Shown: piece by piece, positions 42,461 through 54,021 of the stretch
How the letters are laid out: every line of letters begins with the position of its first letter
Position numbering within the stretch: the stretch's first letter is position 1
DNA from: Pimelobacter simplex
GTDB lineage: Bacteria > Actinomycetota > Actinomycetes > Propionibacteriales > Nocardioidaceae
Assembly (NCBI RefSeq): GCF_900114845.1
Contig: NZ_FOUK01000003.1
Span: forward strand, 248,001 to 312,000
Reading direction: 5' to 3'
Length of the DNA stretch: 64,000 nucleotides
Position numbers and translations under genes: made by a program
Notes under the pieces: model-generated
The model's database searches: none
Told to the model about the DNA's origin: nothing
What the model saw: only the letters and a program-made list of their open reading frames with translations

Positions 42461-42589
42461 GACGCGACACCAAGGTCTGGCCGCCCAGCAACCCCGCACC
42501 GAGCAAACCTCGACCGCGAGCGCGCCAGCGCGTCGAGAGCTGCCCATCGGGCAGCTTGCTGCCCCCCGAGTCAGCGAAGACGCGCTCGC
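42461..42589. repeat. Structured dispersed repeat, copy B
   Basis: First of two tandem 129-nt units, both beginning GACGCGACACC. It contains the hairpin AGCTGCCC-ATC-GGGCAGCT and distal arms GCGAGCGCG and CGCGCTCGC. Homologous to the copy at 28145..28268. Confidence 0.8.
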
Positions 42590-42720
42590 GACGCGACACC
42601 GACGTCTTGCCGCCCAGCAACCCCGCACCGAGCAAACCTCGACCGCGAGCGCGGCAGCGCGTCGAGAGCTGCCCATCGGGCAGCTTGCTGCCCTCCATCA
42701 CCGCGAAGACGCGCTCGCGC
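42590..42720. repeat. Structured dispersed repeat, copy C
   Basis: Second tandem unit; nearly identical to copy B through its first 110 nt, with the same hairpins, diverging in the stretch after GCAGCTTGCTGCCC. Confidence 0.8.
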
Positions 42721-42728
42721 CCACCAGC

Positions 42729-43091
42729 TCAGAAGATGATCTCGCCGGACTTCCGCCGCGAGCGCAGCAGCTGGATCGCCTCGTCGAGGATGACCTCGGC
42801 CTCCTTGTCGGAGCGGCGCTCCTTCACGTAGGCGAGGTGCGTCTTGTACGGCTCGATCTTGGGCGCCGGGGGCGCGTTCTCGGAGTCGAGCCCGGCGGGC
42901 AGGCCGCACTTGGGGCAGTCCCACGACTCGGGGACCGAGGCCTCGACCGAGAAGGTGATCACGGCCCGGTGACCGTTGGCGCAGAAGTACGTCACCGCCT
43001 GCCGGGGAGCCGCCTCGCCACGCTCGGCCTCTCCCATCGGACCCGCGCCGACACGGCTCCCGCGGATCGCGTTTCCACCACCACCAGCCAA
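42729..43091 (-). CDS. rbpA: RbpA, RNA polymerase-binding transcription activator
   Basis: The 120-aa protein has the RbpA zinc-ribbon-like core VTYFCANGHRAVITFSVEA and SWDCPKCGLPAG with its cysteines, the basic linker, and the C-terminal sigma-interacting helix AYVKERRSDKEAEVILDEAI. RbpA is unique to Actinobacteria; it binds RNA polymerase and sigma A and stabilises open complexes. The start is a TTG (43091), supported by AGGAG 9 nt upstream and an immediate match to family N-termini (AGGGGNAIRGSRVGAGPMG). It faces the repeat region. Confidence 0.95.
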   Translation of the reverse strand: MAGGGGNAIRGSRVGAGPMGEAERGEAAPRQAVTYFCANGHRAVITFSVEASVPESWDCPKCGLPAGLDSENAPPAPKIEPYKTHLAYVKERRSDKEAEVILDEAIQLLRSRRKSGEIIF

Positions 43092-43151
43092 CGGACTATC
43101 TCCTCAAAGCCTCGGACGGCCGCGGCTCTCCCGCGCGCCGGATGCAGTAGA

Positions 43152-43388
43152 TCAGTTCTGGTACGCGAGCAGCAGGCCCAGCGCGATGACGCAGGCGAAC
43201 CAGATCACGCCGATCCCGACCGTGAACCGGTCGAGGTTCCGCTCGGCAACGGAGGAGCCGCCGAGCGAGCTCGACACGCCGCCGCCGAACATGTCCGAGA
43301 GGCCGCCGCCCCGACCCTTGTGCAGCAGCACGAGCAGGATCAGGATCAGGCTCGTGATCACGAGCAGCACAGTCAGAAGCGTCGACAC
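43152..43388 (-). CDS. secG: SecG preprotein translocase subunit
   Basis: A 78-aa protein with two helices (LLTVLLVITSLILILLVLLHK and FTVGIGVIWFACVIALGLLL) separated by a Gly/Ser loop (GRGGGLSDMFGGGVSSSLGG), the standard SecG layout. It assists SecYEG translocation. GTG 43388 lies 7 nt after minus-strand TAGGAT, so it has its own leaderless promoter downstream of tpiA. Confidence 0.93.
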   Translation of the reverse strand: MSTLLTVLLVITSLILILLVLLHKGRGGGLSDMFGGGVSSSLGGSSVAERNLDRFTVGIGVIWFACVIALGLLLAYQN

Positions 43389-43395
43389 GCGAGGA

Positions 43396-43401
43396 ATCCT
43401 A
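43396..43401 (-). promoter_or_regulatory. -10 box TAGGAT before secG
   Basis: Minus-strand TAGGAT lies 7 nt before GTG 43388; leaderless. Confidence 0.55.
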
Positions 43402-43415
43402 CGTCAGGTCCGGTA

Positions 43416-44216
43416 CTAGGACAGCACCGGCATGTCGTAGAAGCGGCAGATTCCCCCGAACTCGTCCGCCTCCAGGCTCGCCCCGCCCACGAGGGCGCCG
43501 TCGACGTCGGTCTTGGCCATGATCCCGGCGACGTTCGCGGCCTTCACCGAGCCCCCGTAGAGGATCCGTACGGCGTCCGCGGCCTCGTCGCCGAACAGCT
43601 CGCGCACCTTGCCGCGGATGGCGGCGCAGACCTCCTGCGCGTCGTCCGGGGTGGCGACCTCGCCGGTGCCGATGGCCCACACGGGCTCGTAGGCGATGAC
43701 GAGGCCGGCAACCTGCTTCTTCGACAGCCCGGCGAGCGAGCCCTCGACCTGCGCGTTGGTGTGCGCGACGTGCTCGCCGGCCTGGCGGACGTCGAGGCCC
43801 TCGCCGACGCACACGATGGGCGTGATCTTCTCGCCCAGCGCCGCCTTCGCCTTGGCGTTGACGACGGCGTCGGTCTCGCCGTGGTACTGCCGGCGCTCGG
43901 AGTGGCCGACGACGATGTACGAGCAGCCGAGCTTGGCGAGCATGGCCGCGGAGATCTCGCCGGTGTACGCGCCGTTGGCGTGCTCCGAGACGTCCTGCGC
44001 GCCGTACCGGATCGCGAGCCGGTCGCCGTCGATGAGGGTCTGCACCGAGCGGATGTCGGTAAACGGCGGGATGACCGCGACCTCGACCTTGCCGTAGTCG
44101 TGGCGCTTGTCCGACAGCGTCCAGGCGAGCTTCTGCACCAGCACCACGGCCTCGGCGTGGTTGAGGTTCATCTTCCAGTTGCCCGCCATCAACGGCGTGC
44201 GCGTCGTGCTGGCCAT
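43416..44216 (-). CDS. tpiA: Triosephosphate isomerase
   Basis: The 266-aa barrel enzyme has the N-terminal [16 protein letters not shown], catalytic His in [16 protein letters not shown], catalytic Glu in [19 protein letters not shown], and the phosphate loop [16 protein letters not shown]. Length is normal. ATG 44216 follows the pgk stop with no gap (TGA-ATG). It interconverts the triose phosphates. Confidence 0.97.
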   Translation of the reverse strand: MASTTRTPLMAGNWKMNLNHAEAVVLVQKLAWTLSDKRHDYGKVEVAVIPPFTDIRSVQTLIDGDRLAIRYGAQDVSEHANGAYTGEISAAMLAKLGCSYIVVGHSERRQYHGETDAVVNAKAKAALGEKITPIVCVGEGLDVRQAGEHVAHTNAQVEGSLAGLSKKQVAGLVIAYEPVWAIGTGEVATPDDAQEVCAAIRGKVRELFGDEAADAVRILYGGSVKAANVAGIMAKTDVDGALVGGASLEADEFGGICRFYDMPVLS

Positions 44217-45422
44217 TCAGTCCTCCAGAACCGTGATGCCGGGGAGTTCCTTGCCCTCGAGGTACTCGAGGCTTGCACCGCCACCGGTCGAGATGTGACC
44301 GAAGGCGGACTCGTCGAACCCGAGCGACCGGACGGCGGCCGCGGAGTCGCCGCCGCCGACGACCGAGAGCCCGTCGACCTCGGTGAGCGCCGCGGCGACC
44401 GCGCGGGTCCCGTCGGCGAAGGCGGGCTGCTCGAACACACCCATCGGGCCGTTCCAGAAGACGGTCCGCGCGTCGGCGAGGGCCGCGGCGAAGGCCTTGC
44501 CGGACTCGGGTCCGATGTCGAGCCCGAGCGTCCCGGCCGGGATCGCGGAGGCGGCGACGACGCGGGCCGACGCCTCGTCGCCGAAGCTGTCGGCGACGAC
44601 GATGTCGGTGGGCAGCACGATCTCGACGCCGAGCTCCTTCGCCCGGGCCTGGTAGGCGCGGACCGTGTCGAGCTGGTCCTCCTCGAGCAGGCTCTGGCCG
44701 ACCTCGAGGCCGTCGGCCTTGAGGAAGGTGAAGACCATGCCGCCGCCGATGAGCAGCTTGTCGGCCTTGCCGAGCAGGTTGTCGATGACGCCGAGCTTGT
44801 CCGAGACCTTCGAGCCGCCGAGGACGACGACGTAGGGCCGGGCCGGGTCGACGGTGAGCCGCCGCAGCACGTCGATCTCGGCGGCGACGAGGCCACCCAT
44901 CGCGTGCGGGAGGCGCTGGGCGACGTCGTACACGCTGGCCTGCTTGCGGTGCACGACGCCGAAGCCGTCGGAGACGAAGACGTCGGCGAGGGCGGCGAGC
45001 TGGTCGGCGAAGGCGCCGCGCTCGGCGTCGTCCTTGCTGGTCTCGCCGGCGTTGAAGCGGACGTTCTCGAGCAGCGCGACGACACCGTCGGCCAGGCCGG
45101 CCACGGTCTCCTGGGCGGAGGTGCCGACGGTGTCGGTGGCGAACGCGACCCGCCGGCCGAGCAGCTCGCCGAGCCGCGCGGCGACGGGAGCCAGCGAGTA
45201 GGCCGGGTCCGGCTCGCCCTTGGGGCGGCCGAGGTGGGCCGCGACGACGACGCGGGCGCCCGCCGCGGCGAGCGCCTCGATCGTCGGGACGCTGGCCCGG
45301 ATCCGCCCGTCGTCGGTGATGGTCGCCCCGTCGAGGGGGACGTTCAGGTCCGACCGGACGAGCACGCGCTTGCCCGCGACACCCTGGAGGAACGACTCGT
45401 CGAGCCCGTTGATTGCTGTCAC
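44217..45422 (-). CDS. pgk: Phosphoglycerate kinase
   Basis: A 401-aa kinase. The N-terminal [15 protein letters not shown] is the PGK signature; [33 protein letters not shown] and the C-terminal nucleotide segment [16 protein letters not shown], with [20 protein letters not shown] are all intact. It makes ATP from 1,3-bisphosphoglycerate. Start is GTG 45422. It lies 26 nt downstream of gap and directly before tpiA. Confidence 0.97.
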   Translation of the reverse strand: MTAINGLDESFLQGVAGKRVLVRSDLNVPLDGATITDDGRIRASVPTIEALAAAGARVVVAAHLGRPKGEPDPAYSLAPVAARLGELLGRRVAFATDTVGTSAQETVAGLADGVVALLENVRFNAGETSKDDAERGAFADQLAALADVFVSDGFGVVHRKQASVYDVAQRLPHAMGGLVAAEIDVLRRLTVDPARPYVVVLGGSKVSDKLGVIDNLLGKADKLLIGGGMVFTFLKADGLEVGQSLLEEDQLDTVRAYQARAKELGVEIVLPTDIVVADSFGDEASARVVAASAIPAGTLGLDIGPESGKAFAAALADARTVFWNGPMGVFEQPAFADGTRAVAAALTEVDGLSVVGGGDSAAAVRSLGFDESAFGHISTGGGASLEYLEGKELPGITVLED

Positions 45423-45448
45423 AAGCGTCAGAGCCTAGACGATGCGGA

Positions 45449-47528
<2,080 letters not shown>

Positions 47529-47624
47529 GGGGCCGATCTTTCCACGCGGGTCAACCACCCTCGCCGTCCAGGCGGTACGACGGCCCGCGGGCGAGCGATC
47601 CGCGCCACACACCGGCGCCGGGAC

Positions 47625-48638
47625 TCAGCCCGCCGCGAAGATCCGGGCGTAGGCGGCGGCCAGCCGGACGGGGTCGTGCCGGGGTGCTCCGTCGTCGGCG
47701 GCGACGTCGTCGACGACGAGGCGGGCGCCGAGGGCGGCGACGGTCTCCTCGAGCTCGGCGAGCTCGGCGGGGTCGACGTCGGCCAGGGAGCGGCGGTCGG
47801 CGAGGACGGTGTGGATGGCGAGGTCCGGGGCGTGCTCGGAGAGGACGGCGAGGTGGTCCGCCGGCCCGAAGCCGGGGGTCTCGCCGGCCTGCTCCTCGAG
47901 GTTGAGCACGACGATGAGCCGGGCCTCGGTGGCGACGAGCGCGGAGCGCAGCCGCGGGACGAGGAGGTGCGGGAGGACGCTGGTGAACCAGGAGCCGGGG
48001 CCGAGGACGGCCCAGTCCGCGGCGGCGAGGGCGTCGACGACGGCGGGGCTGACCTCCGGGTCGGGCGGCTCGAGCGCGATCGCGGCGATGACGCCGTCGG
48101 TGGTGGCGACCTCGACCTGCCCGCGCACGGAGGTGAGGGCGTCGGGGTCGGCCGGGTCGAGACCGCGGACGTCGGCCGTGATGTCCATGGGCTCGGTGGC
48201 CATGGGGAGCACGCGCCCCTTGGCGCCGAGCAGCCGGCCGACCCAGTCAAGGGCGTCGACGTGGTCGCCGAGGAGCTCCCAGAGGCCGACGATGAGGAGG
48301 TTGCCGACGACGTGCCCGCGCATCTCGCCGTCGCCGGCGAAGCGGTGCTGGAGCACGCGGGCCCAGGTGTCGCCCCACTCGTCGTCCCCGCAGAGGGCGG
48401 CGAGCGCCATCCGCAGGTCGCCCGGCGGGAGGACGCCGAACTCGCCGCGCAGGCGGCCCGAGGAGCCGCCGTTGTCCGCGACGGTGACGACGGCGGTGAG
48501 CTCGTCGACGGTGAGGTCGTCCACGAGGTGACGCAGGGCGCTCAGCGACGCGTGGAGGCCGTGCCCGCCGCCGAGCGCGACCACCGCCTGGGCACGCTGG
48601 TCGCTCCCGAGGAAGTCCGAGCTCATCCGGTCGATCAC
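47625..48638 (-). CDS. yvcK: YvcK/CuvA-type gluconeogenesis factor
   Basis: A 337-aa protein of the CofD-like/YvcK family. Landmarks are VVALGGGHGLHASLSALR, VVTVADNGGSSGRLR, GVLPPGDLRMALAAL, RGHVVGNLLIVGLWELLG and LGPGSWFTSVLPHLLVP. YvcK binds UDP-GlcNAc and influences cell-envelope and carbon metabolism in Gram-positives. GTG 48638 overlaps the rapZ stop by 4 nt (GTGA); ATG 48626 is an alternative. Confidence 0.94.
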   Translation of the reverse strand: MIDRMSSDFLGSDQRAQAVVALGGGHGLHASLSALRHLVDDLTVDELTAVVTVADNGGSSGRLRGEFGVLPPGDLRMALAALCGDDEWGDTWARVLQHRFAGDGEMRGHVVGNLLIVGLWELLGDHVDALDWVGRLLGAKGRVLPMATEPMDITADVRGLDPADPDALTSVRGQVEVATTDGVIAAIALEPPDPEVSPAVVDALAAADWAVLGPGSWFTSVLPHLLVPRLRSALVATEARLIVVLNLEEQAGETPGFGPADHLAVLSEHAPDLAIHTVLADRRSLADVDPAELAELEETVAALGARLVVDDVAADDGAPRHDPVRLAAAYARIFAAG

Positions 48639-49504
48639 TCCCGGCCCAGGTCGCGGTGGATCGCCCGGGCGACGTAGCCGCGCTCGCCGAACCGGCGCGC
48701 GATCTCCTCGCTCATGGCCACGCTGCGGTGCTTGCCGCCGGTGCAGCCGATGGCGACGCGCATGAAGCGCTTGCCCTCGCGGATGTAGCCCTCGGCGACC
48801 CCGGCGAGCAGGGGCACGTAGGCGTCGAGGAACTCCTCGGCGCCCGGGCGTCCGCGCACGTACGCCGCGACCTCCGGGTCCTGGCCGGTGCGCGGGCGCA
48901 GCTCGGGCACCCAGTGCGGGTTGGGCAGGAAGCGCATGTCGGCGACGTAGTCGGCGTCGACCGGGATGCCGTACTTGAAGCCGAAGCTGATCACCGAGAC
49001 CCGCAGCCGGGTGGTCTGCAGGGTGCCGAAGGCGTCAGCGATCCGGTCGGTGAGCTGGTGCACGTTGAGGTTCGACGTGTCGATGACGAGGTCGGCCTCG
49101 GAGCGCAGGTCGGCGAGGACGACGCGCTCCCGGTGCAGGCCGTCGAGCAGCCGGCCGCCCTCCTGGAGCGGGTGCGGACGACGGGCGGCCTCCTGGCGGC
49201 GGACGAGCACCTCGTCGATCGCGTCGAGGAAGACCAGAGTGGTCTCGCGTCCGGCGACGCCGTGGGCGAGCGCGCTGCGCAGCCCCTGGAAGAACGAGCC
49301 GGACCGGACGTCGACCACGACGGCGACCGGCTGCGCGGGGCCGTGGCTCTCGTCGACCAGCCGGACGACGTCCGGCAGCAGGCTCGGCGGCAGGTTATCG
49401 ACGACGTAGAAGCCGAGGTCCTCCAGCTCCTTGGCGGCCGTGCTGCGGCCGGCGCCGGTCATGCCGGTGACGACCACGAGCTGGCCGGGGGTGCTCTCGC
49501 TCAT
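48635..49504 (-). CDS. rapZ: RapZ/YvcJ-type nucleotide-binding RNase adapter
   Basis: The 289-aa P-loop protein begins VVVTGMTGAGRSTAAKELED with Walker A GMTGAGRS (14-21), shows ADLVIDTSNLNVHQL as the Walker B-like region, and has the C-terminal domain with IGCTGGKHRSVAMSEEIARR. In E. coli RapZ controls GlmZ; actinobacterial homologues sit with yvcK and whiA and probably influence the same envelope precursor supply. The gene lies 4 nt downstream of uvrC. Confidence 0.94.
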   Translation of the reverse strand: MSESTPGQLVVVTGMTGAGRSTAAKELEDLGFYVVDNLPPSLLPDVVRLVDESHGPAQPVAVVVDVRSGSFFQGLRSALAHGVAGRETTLVFLDAIDEVLVRRQEAARRPHPLQEGGRLLDGLHRERVVLADLRSEADLVIDTSNLNVHQLTDRIADAFGTLQTTRLRVSVISFGFKYGIPVDADYVADMRFLPNPHWVPELRPRTGQDPEVAAYVRGRPGAEEFLDAYVPLLAGVAEGYIREGKRFMRVAIGCTGGKHRSVAMSEEIARRFGERGYVARAIHRDLGRE

Positions 49505-49508
49505 GGGG

Positions 49509-51485
49509 TCATTGTGGTGCAGGACCCGTCGAGGACGGGGATCGCGTCGCGTCGTCGGCCGCGATCGCCTCCTTGATGGCGGCCGCGGTGCGCGGTCCGA
49601 CCCCCGGGACGGCGGCGATCTCGTCGAGCGTGGCGAGCCGCAGCTTGCGCAGCGAGCCGAAGTGGCGCAGCAGCGTCTTGCGGCGCACCTCGCCGAGGCC
49701 CGGGACGCCGTCGAGCATGCTCTCGACCATCGACTTCGAGCGCCGGTTGCGGTGGTGGGTGATGGCGAACCGGTGGGCCTCGTCGCGCACCCGCTGGAGC
49801 AGGTAGAGCCCCTCGGAGGTGCGCGGCAGGATCACCGGGTCCTCCTCGCGGGGCACCCAGACCTCCTCGAGCCGCTTGGCCAGCCCGCAGATCGGGATGT
49901 CGTCGATGCCGAGCTCGTCGAGCGCCCGCTGCGCGGCCGCGACCTGCGGAGCACCGCCGTCGACCACGACGAGGCCGGGCGCGTAGGCGAACTTGCGGGG
50001 CCGCCCGGTGTCGGGGTCGACCAGCATCGGCCCGGTGCCGGCGGCCGGGTCACCGGGACGCAGCTCGGAGCGCGCCTGCTCGTCGAGGAGCCGCCGGAAG
50101 CGCCGGGTGATCACCTCGTGCATGGCCTTGACGTCGTCGGAGCCCTCCTGGTCCTTGATCACGAAGCGGCGGTACTCGCCCTTGCGCGCGAGCCCGTCCT
50201 CGAAGACCACCATCGACGCGACGATCTCGGTGCCCTGGATGTGGGAGACGTCGTAGCACTCGATCCGCAGCGGCGCCTCGTCGAGGTCGAGCGCCTCGGC
50301 GATCTCGGCGAGCGCCCGGTTGCGCGTGGTGAGGTCGCTGGCGCGCTTGGTCTTGTGGAGCGCGAGCGACTCGACGGCGTTGCGGGCGACCGTCTCCTGG
50401 AGCGACTTCTTGTCGCCGCGCTGGGGCACCCGGATCTCGACCTTCGCCCCGCGCAGGTCGGAGAGCAGCCGCTCGAAGGTCGCGTGCTCGGGCGGCAGCT
50501 CGGGCACCAGGATCTCGCGCGGCACGGCGTCCCGGGCGTCCTCGGGCGCGACGCCGGCGTAGAGCTGCAGGAGGAAGTCCTCGACCAGGGACGACGTGTC
50601 GCCCTCGTCGGTGCGGTCGGCCACCCAGCCGCGCTGCCCGCGGATCCGGCCGCCGCGCACGTAGAACACCTGGACCGCGACCTCGAGCGGGTCCTCGGCG
50701 AGCGCGATGACGTCGGCGTCGGAGCCGTCGCCGAGGACGACGGCCTGCTTCTCGAGCGCCTTCTGCATCGCGCCGAGGTCGTCGCGCAGGCGTGCCGCCT
50801 TCTCGAAGTCGAGGGCGTCGGAGGCGGCGTACATCTCCTGCTCGATGCGCTTGGTGAACGGCCGGGTGCGGCCGGCCATGAACTCGCAGAAGTCGTCGAC
50901 GATCGCGCGGTGGTCCTCGGGCGAGATGTTGCCGACGCAGGGCGCCGAGCACTTGTCGATGTAGCCGAGCAGGCAGGGCCGCCCGATCTGGCTCGAGCGC
51001 TTGAAGACGCCGTTGGTGCACGAGCGCATCGGGAAGACGCGCAGCAGGATGTCGACGGTCTCGCGGATCGCCCAGGCATGGCCGTAGGGGCCGAAGTAGC
51101 GGGTGCCCTTGCGCTTGGCGCCACGCCCGACCATGACCCGCGGGAACTCCTCGGAGACGGTCACCGCGAGCCACGGGTAGGACTTGTCGTCGCGGTACTT
51201 CACGTTGAAGCGCGGGTCGTACTCCTTGATCCAGGAGTACTCGAGCTGCAGCGCCTCGACCTCGGTGCCGACGACCGTCCACTCGACCGACGTCGCGGTG
51301 GTCACCATGGTGGCGGTGCGCGGGTGCAGGTTGCCGATGTCCTGGAAGTACGACGACAGGCGGGCGCGCAGGTTCTTCGCCTTGCCGACGTAGATCACCC
51401 GCTGGGAGCGGTCGCGGAACCGGTAGACCCCCGGCTGCGTCGGAATCGAGCCGGGCGCGGGCCGGTAACTCAGCGCTGGTGACAC
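49509..51485 (-). CDS. uvrC: UvrC excinuclease subunit
   Basis: A 658-aa nuclease of nucleotide excision repair. The GIY-YIG domain opens with [20 protein letters not shown], the UVR-binding region is [20 protein letters not shown], the RNase H-like nuclease domain includes [20 protein letters not shown] and [20 protein letters not shown], and HhH motifs end the protein ([40 protein letters not shown]). GTG 51485 lies 7 nt after minus-strand TAGGGT, deciding the start over ATG 51515. It incises both sides of lesions bound by UvrAB. Confidence 0.96.
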   Translation of the reverse strand: MSPALSYRPAPGSIPTQPGVYRFRDRSQRVIYVGKAKNLRARLSSYFQDIGNLHPRTATMVTTATSVEWTVVGTEVEALQLEYSWIKEYDPRFNVKYRDDKSYPWLAVTVSEEFPRVMVGRGAKRKGTRYFGPYGHAWAIRETVDILLRVFPMRSCTNGVFKRSSQIGRPCLLGYIDKCSAPCVGNISPEDHRAIVDDFCEFMAGRTRPFTKRIEQEMYAASDALDFEKAARLRDDLGAMQKALEKQAVVLGDGSDADVIALAEDPLEVAVQVFYVRGGRIRGQRGWVADRTDEGDTSSLVEDFLLQLYAGVAPEDARDAVPREILVPELPPEHATFERLLSDLRGAKVEIRVPQRGDKKSLQETVARNAVESLALHKTKRASDLTTRNRALAEIAEALDLDEAPLRIECYDVSHIQGTEIVASMVVFEDGLARKGEYRRFVIKDQEGSDDVKAMHEVITRRFRRLLDEQARSELRPGDPAAGTGPMLVDPDTGRPRKFAYAPGLVVVDGGAPQVAAAQRALDELGIDDIPICGLAKRLEEVWVPREEDPVILPRTSEGLYLLQRVRDEAHRFAITHHRNRRSKSMVESMLDGVPGLGEVRRKTLLRHFGSLRKLRLATLDEIAAVPGVGPRTAAAIKEAIAADDATRSPSSTGPAPQ

Positions 51486-51492
51486 GCGGTCA

Positions 51493-51498
51493 ACCCTA
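51493..51498 (-). promoter_or_regulatory. -10 box TAGGGT before uvrC
   Basis: Minus-strand TAGGGT lies 7 nt before GTG 51485; leaderless. No LexA box is seen here, unlike uvrA. Confidence 0.55.
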
Positions 51499-51515
51499 CG
51501 GAGATGCACCGACAT

Positions 51516-51528
51516 GTCTTTAAAAGAC
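51516..51528. promoter_or_regulatory. Dyad GTCTTT-A-AAAGAC between uvrC and the TTC38-like gene
   Basis: A perfect 6-1-6 inverted repeat in an unusually AT-rich gap; GACATGTC, an 8-bp palindrome, overlaps it at 51511..51518. Candidate operator for the TPR gene. Confidence 0.45.
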
Positions 51529-51552
51529 TTTGTCTGGTGGTTTACTTGACTT

Positions 51553-52863
51553 ATGCCAGCACGCACCCGATGTCGCGACGCCTACGGATACGACCTCACC
51601 ACCGGCTCGCTCGCTGCCGACGCCTACGTCGACGGTGTGCGCGACCTGCTGCGGCTCCGCTCGGGCGCGGCCAGCCGGATCGCCACCGCCATCGCGCTCG
51701 ACCCGACCTTCGCGCTCGGCCATGCGGCGCTGGCGCTGCTCGGCCACGAGATGTGCGTCGAGGTGGACGTCGCAGCGCGGCTCGCCGACGCTCGGCTGCA
51801 CGCGGGGCGCGCGACCGAGCGCGAGCGCAGCCACGTCCACGCCATCGACCGGCACCTGCAGGGCGATCCCGCGCCCCTGGTCGCCCACCTGGCGACCTAC
51901 CCGCGCGACGCCCTGCTGCTCTCGGTCGCGATGCCGACCATCGCGTTCGCGGGCGTGACCGACGTCCCCGAGCAGGCCTGGCGGATCGTCGAGGGCGCCG
52001 CGCCGGCCTACGGCGACGACCCGTGGATCGCCGGCATCCTCGCGTTCGTGCGCCAGGAGCAGCGCCGCTTCGACGAGGCGATGGACCTCTCCTGCCGCTC
52101 GCTGGCGAGCGACCCGGGCGGCGGGCACGCGGCGCACGCCCGCGCGCACGCGCACTACGAGACCGGCGACCACGCCGCCGGCCTCGCCTGGATGGACGCC
52201 TGGATCCTCGGCGACGGCGCCGCCACCGACAGCCTCACCCACTTCTCCTGGCACGCCGCGCTCCACGAGCTCTCGATCGGCGACCTCGGCGCCGTCCGGA
52301 CCCGCTACGAGAACCAGCTGCGTCCCCAGCACGCGGTCGGCTGCCGGGCGCTCGTCGACACCGGCGCCCTGCTGTTCCGCTGGGCGATCACCCCGGACGC
52401 CCACGACGTCCCGGCGCTCGACGAGGTCGCGGCGGTCACCGGCCGCACCGTCCTCGAGCAGCCCGCGACGGCCTTCCTGGCGCTGCACGCCGCCGTCGTC
52501 CTGCTGGCGACCGACGACCGGCCCGGGCTGCGCCGCCTTGCCGAGTGGAGCGCCGGGCACGCGAGCCCGACCCACCGCGAGGTCGTCGCTCCCCTGGCCC
52601 GGGCCCTCGACCTGCTCGCCGCGGGACGCTGCTCGCAGGCGGCCGACCGGCTCGCCGCGCTGAGCCCCCAGGTATGGCGCCTGGGCGGCTCCGACGCGCA
52701 GCGCGAGATCGTCGAGGAGGCCCGGATCGCGGCCCTCCTGCGCGCCGGCCGGTACGACGACGCCCGCACCGTGCTCGACGCCCGGCTCGACCGTCGTCCC
52801 GCGCTGCGCGACCTGCGCTGGAAGGAGACGGCGACGGCGCCGACCGGCATGCTGGTGCCGTGA
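51553..52863 (+). CDS. TTC38-like tetratricopeptide-repeat protein
   Basis: The 436-aa helical protein matches the bacterial relatives of tetratricopeptide repeat protein 38. The N-terminal [56 protein letters not shown] and the later [20 protein letters not shown] and [18 protein letters not shown] are typical. There is no signal or membrane segment, so it is cytosolic. Its stop overlaps the start of an alpha/beta hydrolase gene, suggesting one functional unit. Function of the family is poorly known; scaffolding of the hydrolase is a guess. Confidence 0.78.
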   Translation: MPARTRCRDAYGYDLTTGSLAADAYVDGVRDLLRLRSGAASRIATAIALDPTFALGHAALALLGHEMCVEVDVAARLADARLHAGRATERERSHVHAIDRHLQGDPAPLVAHLATYPRDALLLSVAMPTIAFAGVTDVPEQAWRIVEGAAPAYGDDPWIAGILAFVRQEQRRFDEAMDLSCRSLASDPGGGHAAHARAHAHYETGDHAAGLAWMDAWILGDGAATDSLTHFSWHAALHELSIGDLGAVRTRYENQLRPQHAVGCRALVDTGALLFRWAITPDAHDVPALDEVAAVTGRTVLEQPATAFLALHAAVVLLATDDRPGLRRLAEWSAGHASPTHREVVAPLARALDLLAAGRCSQAADRLAALSPQVWRLGGSDAQREIVEEARIAALLRAGRYDDARTVLDARLDRRPALRDLRWKETATAPTGMLVP

Positions 52864-53642
52864 CCGCAGAGGACGCCGCCTGGGAGCGCATCGACGCCGC
52901 CTCCGCCGCGCACTCCCCCGCGCCGCTCGTGCGCTACGGCACCGACGCCGACCAGGTCGCCGAGACCTACGGGACCGGCGCCGGGGCCGGGACCCCGGTG
53001 ATCGTCCTCGTGCACGGCGGCTACTTCCGGCCCTCGATCGACCGCGGCCACGCCCGCAGGCTGGCCGCCGACCTCGCCGCCACGACCGGGCAGCAGGTGT
53101 GGCTGGCGGAGTACCGCCGGATCCCCGGTGACCCCGCAGCCACCCTGGCCGACCTGCGCGCCCTGGACGCCCTGGTCCGCGCGACCGCGCCGGTGACGGC
53201 ATGGGTCGGGCACTCGGCCGGCGGGACGCTCGTCCTGTGGCGCGCGTGCGCCGCCGACCTGCCGCCCGTCCCCGTCGTCGCGCTCGCCCCGGTGGCCGAC
53301 CTGCGCCGGGCGGCCGAGGAGCGCCTCGGCGACGGCGCCGTCGTCGAGTGGATGGGCGGCACGCCTTCAGACGTGCCCGAGAGGTACGCCGCCGCGGACC
53401 CGCTGCCGCGCCTGCTCGCCGGCGCCGCCGACCGACCCGGGGGCGGCGTGACGGTGCTGCACGGCGACCTCGACGAGACCGTCCCGCTGCGTCAGTCGGC
53501 CGCGCTCACCGGCGCGCCGGGCGTCCGCGTCGAGGTGCTCGCGAACGCGCACCACTTCGACGCCTACGACCTCGGCGCCCCCGCGGGCCGGGCCCTCGTC
53601 GCGGCGCTCAGGCCGCGAGGATCCGCTGCCCGTCCTGCTTGA
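52860..53642 (+). CDS. Alpha/beta hydrolase (kynurenine formamidase-like)
   Basis: A 260-aa alpha/beta hydrolase. The oxyanion motif HGGYFRPSIDRGHARRLA and the nucleophile elbow WVGHSAGGTLVLWR (serine in G-H-S-A-G) fit arylformamidase-like hydrolases; an aspartate lies in LHGDLDETVPLRQSA and the histidine in ANAHHFDAYDL. The GTG at 52860 overlaps the TPR stop by 4 nt. The 3' end overlaps the convergent Rieske gene by 35 nt. Substrate unknown. Confidence 0.78.
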   Translation: MTAEDAAWERIDAASAAHSPAPLVRYGTDADQVAETYGTGAGAGTPVIVLVHGGYFRPSIDRGHARRLAADLAATTGQQVWLAEYRRIPGDPAATLADLRALDALVRATAPVTAWVGHSAGGTLVLWRACAADLPPVPVVALAPVADLRRAAEERLGDGAVVEWMGGTPSDVPERYAAADPLPRLLAGAADRPGGGVTVLHGDLDETVPLRQSAALTGAPGVRVEVLANAHHFDAYDLGAPAGRALVAALRPRGSAARPA

Positions 53643-54021
53643 TCGCGACCGACGCCAGCGCGGACGGCGCCGGACCGCCCTCGACCTCACCGGTCGAGAT
53701 CGAGTACGACGACCCGTGGTGGGCGCACTGGATCCGCCCGTCGGCAACGGAGGTCACCGTGAGCCCCTGGTGCGTGCACACGGCGGTGAATGCCTCGAAC
53801 TTCCCGGCGCTCGGCTGGGTGACGACCACCTTGGCATCGGTGAGCACGATCCCGCCGCCCACCGGCACCTGGTCGGTCGTGGTCAGCTCGTCGCCGGCCG
53901 CGACCTTGGGCTTGCCGCTGCCGCCGTCGTCGCCACCGGCGCACCCGGCGAGCGCGACGGCCACACCGAGCGCACCGAGACCGGAGAACACGATGCGGCG
54001 GGGGACGCGGACCTCAGGCAC
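53608..54021 (-). CDS. Rieske [2Fe-2S] lipoprotein, paralogue 1 (no disulfide cysteines)
   Basis: A 137-aa exported protein. The N-terminus VRVPRRIVFSGLGALGVAVALAGC combines an RR pair with a lipobox (LAGC), so it is probably a Tat-exported lipoprotein. Rieske ligands are C-x-H in AVCTHQGLTV and C-x-x-H in IQCAHHGSS. The residues following the first box and before the second ligand are Leu and His, where classical Rieske proteins have cysteines forming a disulfide. It overlaps the preceding paralogue by 8 nt and the convergent hydrolase by 35 nt. Confidence 0.87.
   Translation of the reverse strand: MPEVRVPRRIVFSGLGALGVAVALAGCAGGDDGGSGKPKVAAGDELTTTDQVPVGGGIVLTDAKVVVTQPSAGKFEAFTAVCTHQGLTVTSVADGRIQCAHHGSSYSISTGEVEGGPAPSALASVAIKQDGQRILAA

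Larger units (their letters stand above)
42412..42728. other. Non-coding region between convergent genes holding the tandem repeat
   Basis: The 317-nt gap has no convincing gene. It consists mostly of the two tandem copies of the structured element described at 42461 and 42590, between the end of the sortase-fused gene and the end of rbpA. Confidence 0.7.

Noticed and set aside
42386..42676. Minus-strand frame reading repeated ALAVEVCSVRGCWAA peptides
   Set aside because: The peptide repeat follows from the structured DNA repeat; no ribosome site, and the element also occurs where the frame is broken.
51486..51566. N-terminal extension of UvrC to 51515 or 51566
   Set aside because: It would cover the promoter; the family starts near [14 protein letters not shown].
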